A stretch of 64,000 nucleotides of DNA, taken from positions 1,426,001-1,490,000 of the forward strand of contig NZ_SCNG01000001.1 in assembly GCF_005503555.1 (NCBI RefSeq). Reading direction: 5' to 3'. The notes under the pieces are model-generated. The model searched no databases, was not told the origin of the DNA, and was given only the letters and a program-made list of their open reading frames with translations. The position numbers and the translations under genes are program-made. This DNA comes from Rudaea sp. 3F27F6. GTDB taxonomy: Bacteria; Pseudomonadota; Gammaproteobacteria; Xanthomonadales; Rhodanobacteraceae. Positions 62,331-64,000 of the stretch are shown here, piece after piece (the stretch's first letter is position 1; the number at the start of each line of letters is the position of its first letter).

Positions 62331-63997
62331 ACGACGCGACCACGACGCTGAGCGCCGCCGATTCGATCACGCTCGAAATCATCCAGAGTTCGCTGCAGGC
62401 GATCTCCGACGAAATGTTCGCCGCGCTGCGCAAGACCGCGATGAGCGCGATCATCTACGAAGTGCTCGACATGGGCACCGGCATCACCGACGGCGCCGGC
62501 AATCTCGCTTCGAGCGGCGCCGGCATCCCCGGTTTCGTCGGCGTGCTCGACAAGGCGGTCAAGCGCATTCTGCAGTTGCACGCGAAGCCCGGCGACATCG
62601 AACCGGGCGACGTGTTCATCACCAACGATCCTTACTACGGCGGCGTCACTCATCTCAACGACAACATCCTGTTGATGCCGGTGTTCGCCGACGGCGACAT
62701 CGTCGCCTGGACCGCGAACATCGCGCATTGGAACGACGTCGGCGGCGCCTTCCCGGGCTCGTTCTCGCCGGACGCGAAGGAGATCTTTCAGGAAGGCCTG
62801 CGCCTGCCCGCGGTCAAGCTGATCGCGCGCGGCCAGCCGCTCCGCCCGGTGCTCGACATCATCCGCATCAACAGCCGCCTGCCCGACTTCCTCGAAGGCG
62901 ACCTCTGGGCCGGCGTCGCCGCCGCGCGCATCGGCGCCAAGCGCATCGAGGAACTCGTCGCCAAATACGGCAAGCCGATCTTCGTCGCCGCGATGAAGCA
63001 TTTCATGGACTACGGCGAACAGGTCGCGCGCGCCGGTCTGCGTGCGCTGCCGAAGGGCCGCTTCACCATCGAAGAAGAGCAGGATTCCGGCGTCGTCTAC
63101 AAAGCAACGATCGAGATCAGCGACGACGCCTTCGTCGTCGACCTGCGCGACAACCCCGACCAGGACGCGGGGCCGAACAACTGTAGCGGCGACGACAGCC
63201 TGGTTTCCGTGCAGATGATCTTCAAGAACATCACCGACCCGCGCGGCGTCAGCAACGGCGGTTCATTCCGCCCGATCCGCATGCTCACGCGGCCCGGCAG
63301 CGTGTTCGATGCGCAGGCACCGGCCGCCGTCGGCATCTACTACGAAGTCGGCATGCGTCTGTACGACCTGCTCTGGCGCTGCCTCGCCGCGCATCTCGGC
63401 GAGCGCCTGCCGAGCGGACACTTCTCCAGCATCTGCGGCACGGTGATCGGCGGCGTGCACCCGGACACGGGCCGCCATTTCACCATCGTCGAGCCCGAAG
63501 TCGGCGGCTGGGGCGCATCGGCGCACGGCGACGGCAACAGCGCCGTATTCAGCGCGATGCACGGCGAAACCTTCAACTGCCCCGCCGAGATCGCCGAGAC
63601 GCGCTACGGCCTCTACGTCGATCGCATCGCCCTCAACGACGAGCCCGGCGGCGAGGGCGAGCATCGCGGTGGCAAAGGCATCGTGCTCGAATACCGCGTG
63701 CGCAGCGACAACTGTTTCCTCACCGCCGCGTATTCGCGCAACAAGCACCGCCCGTGGGCGATGCACGGCGGCAGCGAGGGTTCGGCGAACTACATCCGCG
63801 TGATCCGCGCCAACGGCGAAACACGCGATCTCGCCGTGGTCACCGCGCTGACGGTCAACCGCGACGACGTGATCCGCGTCGTCACCGCGAACGGCGGCGG
63901 CTACGGCGATCCGAAGAAACGTCCGCGCGCCGCGGTCGAGGACGACATCAAGAACGGCTACGTCAGCCGCGAACGCGCAGCGGAAATCTATGGCTAG
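62327..63997 (+). CDS. hyuB: hydantoinase/oxoprolinase subunit B (HyuB)
   Basis: 556 residues, the HyuB partner. Signatures are ITLEIIQSSLQAISDEMFAALRKTAMS, DVFITNDPYYGGVTHLND, GVSNGGSFRPIRMLTRPGSVFD and the C-terminal NGGGYGDPKKRP block. With HyuA it forms an ATP-dependent heteromeric enzyme opening a cyclic amide or related bond. ATGA overlap with hyuA ensures equal synthesis. The stop is three bases before the window's end, so further operon members may lie beyond. The gene is complete. Confidence 0.92.
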   Translation: MNDATTTLSAADSITLEIIQSSLQAISDEMFAALRKTAMSAIIYEVLDMGTGITDGAGNLASSGAGIPGFVGVLDKAVKRILQLHAKPGDIEPGDVFITNDPYYGGVTHLNDNILLMPVFADGDIVAWTANIAHWNDVGGAFPGSFSPDAKEIFQEGLRLPAVKLIARGQPLRPVLDIIRINSRLPDFLEGDLWAGVAAARIGAKRIEELVAKYGKPIFVAAMKHFMDYGEQVARAGLRALPKGRFTIEEEQDSGVVYKATIEISDDAFVVDLRDNPDQDAGPNNCSGDDSLVSVQMIFKNITDPRGVSNGGSFRPIRMLTRPGSVFDAQAPAAVGIYYEVGMRLYDLLWRCLAAHLGERLPSGHFSSICGTVIGGVHPDTGRHFTIVEPEVGGWGASAHGDGNSAVFSAMHGETFNCPAEIAETRYGLYVDRIALNDEPGGEGEHRGGKGIVLEYRVRSDNCFLTAAYSRNKHRPWAMHGGSEGSANYIRVIRANGETRDLAVVTALTVNRDDVIRVVTANGGGYGDPKKRPRAAVEDDIKNGYVSRERAAEIYG

Positions 63998-64000
63998 CAT

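Overview
This 64 kb window is GC-rich, densely coding bacterial chromosome. It looks like a gammaproteobacterium of the Xanthomonadales (Xanthomonas/Lysobacter/Rhodanobacter type). The reasons are the tsaD < > rpsU-yqeY...dnaG arrangement, a full aa3 cytochrome oxidase locus with the cox11, small-assembly-protein, SURF1, heme A and heme O synthase set, a starch/maltodextrin locus built around a TonB-dependent receptor, LacI regulator and tryptophan halogenase, and families of GTCATTCC-type and CTTCTCCC-type intergenic repeats common in that order. I saw no rRNA, tRNA, CRISPR, insertion sequence or prophage.

Layout. 1-7.8 kb: housekeeping genes (5' part of tsaD, rpsU, yqeY, dnaG). Between yqeY and dnaG lie a frameshifted SEC-C gene, an ArsR-type regulator facing a NIPSNAP protein across a perfect operator-like palindrome, a YbjQ protein and a small membrane protein. 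An MFS/lipoprotein pair and a cold-shock gene follow. 7.8-10.7 kb: a four-gene small-GTPase/roadblock cassette. 10.7-18.6 kb: a carotenoid-dehydrogenase-like oxidoreductase, a HipA_2-like kinase with a DUF3037 partner, a second MFS transporter, glutathione peroxidase, a DUF2501 protein, a secreted esterase-like protein and an orphan protein.

18.6-27.7 kb: the aa3 oxidase module, reading leftward as DUF2244 - ctaC - ctaD - 43-aa small protein - ctaG - ctaE - (DUF2909 on the other strand) - SURF1 - SCO-like protein - ctaA - cyoE. These genes supply the subunits, CuB/CuA loading factors and heme a. A 10-copy 7-bp tandem repeat sits directly in front of the cyoE start codon.

27.9-51.6 kb: a starch/maltodextrin utilisation region. 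It holds a GH13 alpha-glucosidase, a six-hairpin glycosidase, an MFS sugar transporter, a GH31 alpha-glucosidase, a TonB-dependent receptor, a secreted CGTase-type amylase with IPT and CBM20 domains, a tryptophan halogenase, a DUF6445 protein, a lipoprotein GH13 enzyme and a LacI-family regulator. A shared palindrome close to TGAATACGTATGCA lies in front of the alpha-glucosidase, the GH31/receptor divergent promoter (twice) and the lipoprotein amylase, and is probably the operator of the local LacI regulator. A CPA2 antiporter, a VOC protein, a membrane protein and a TetR regulator are interspersed.

51.7-64 kb: a probable hydantoin/lactam/N-heterocycle uptake and hydrolysis region: ornithine-cyclodeaminase-like enzyme, NCS1 permease, a large MalT-like LuxR activator, a TonB-dependent receptor, and HyuA/HyuB ATP-dependent hydantoinase/oxoprolinase subunits. 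Two copies of a roughly 0.8 kb palindromic non-coding repeat (33.6-34.4 kb and 56.9-57.7 kb) are the most conspicuous unexplained sequences.
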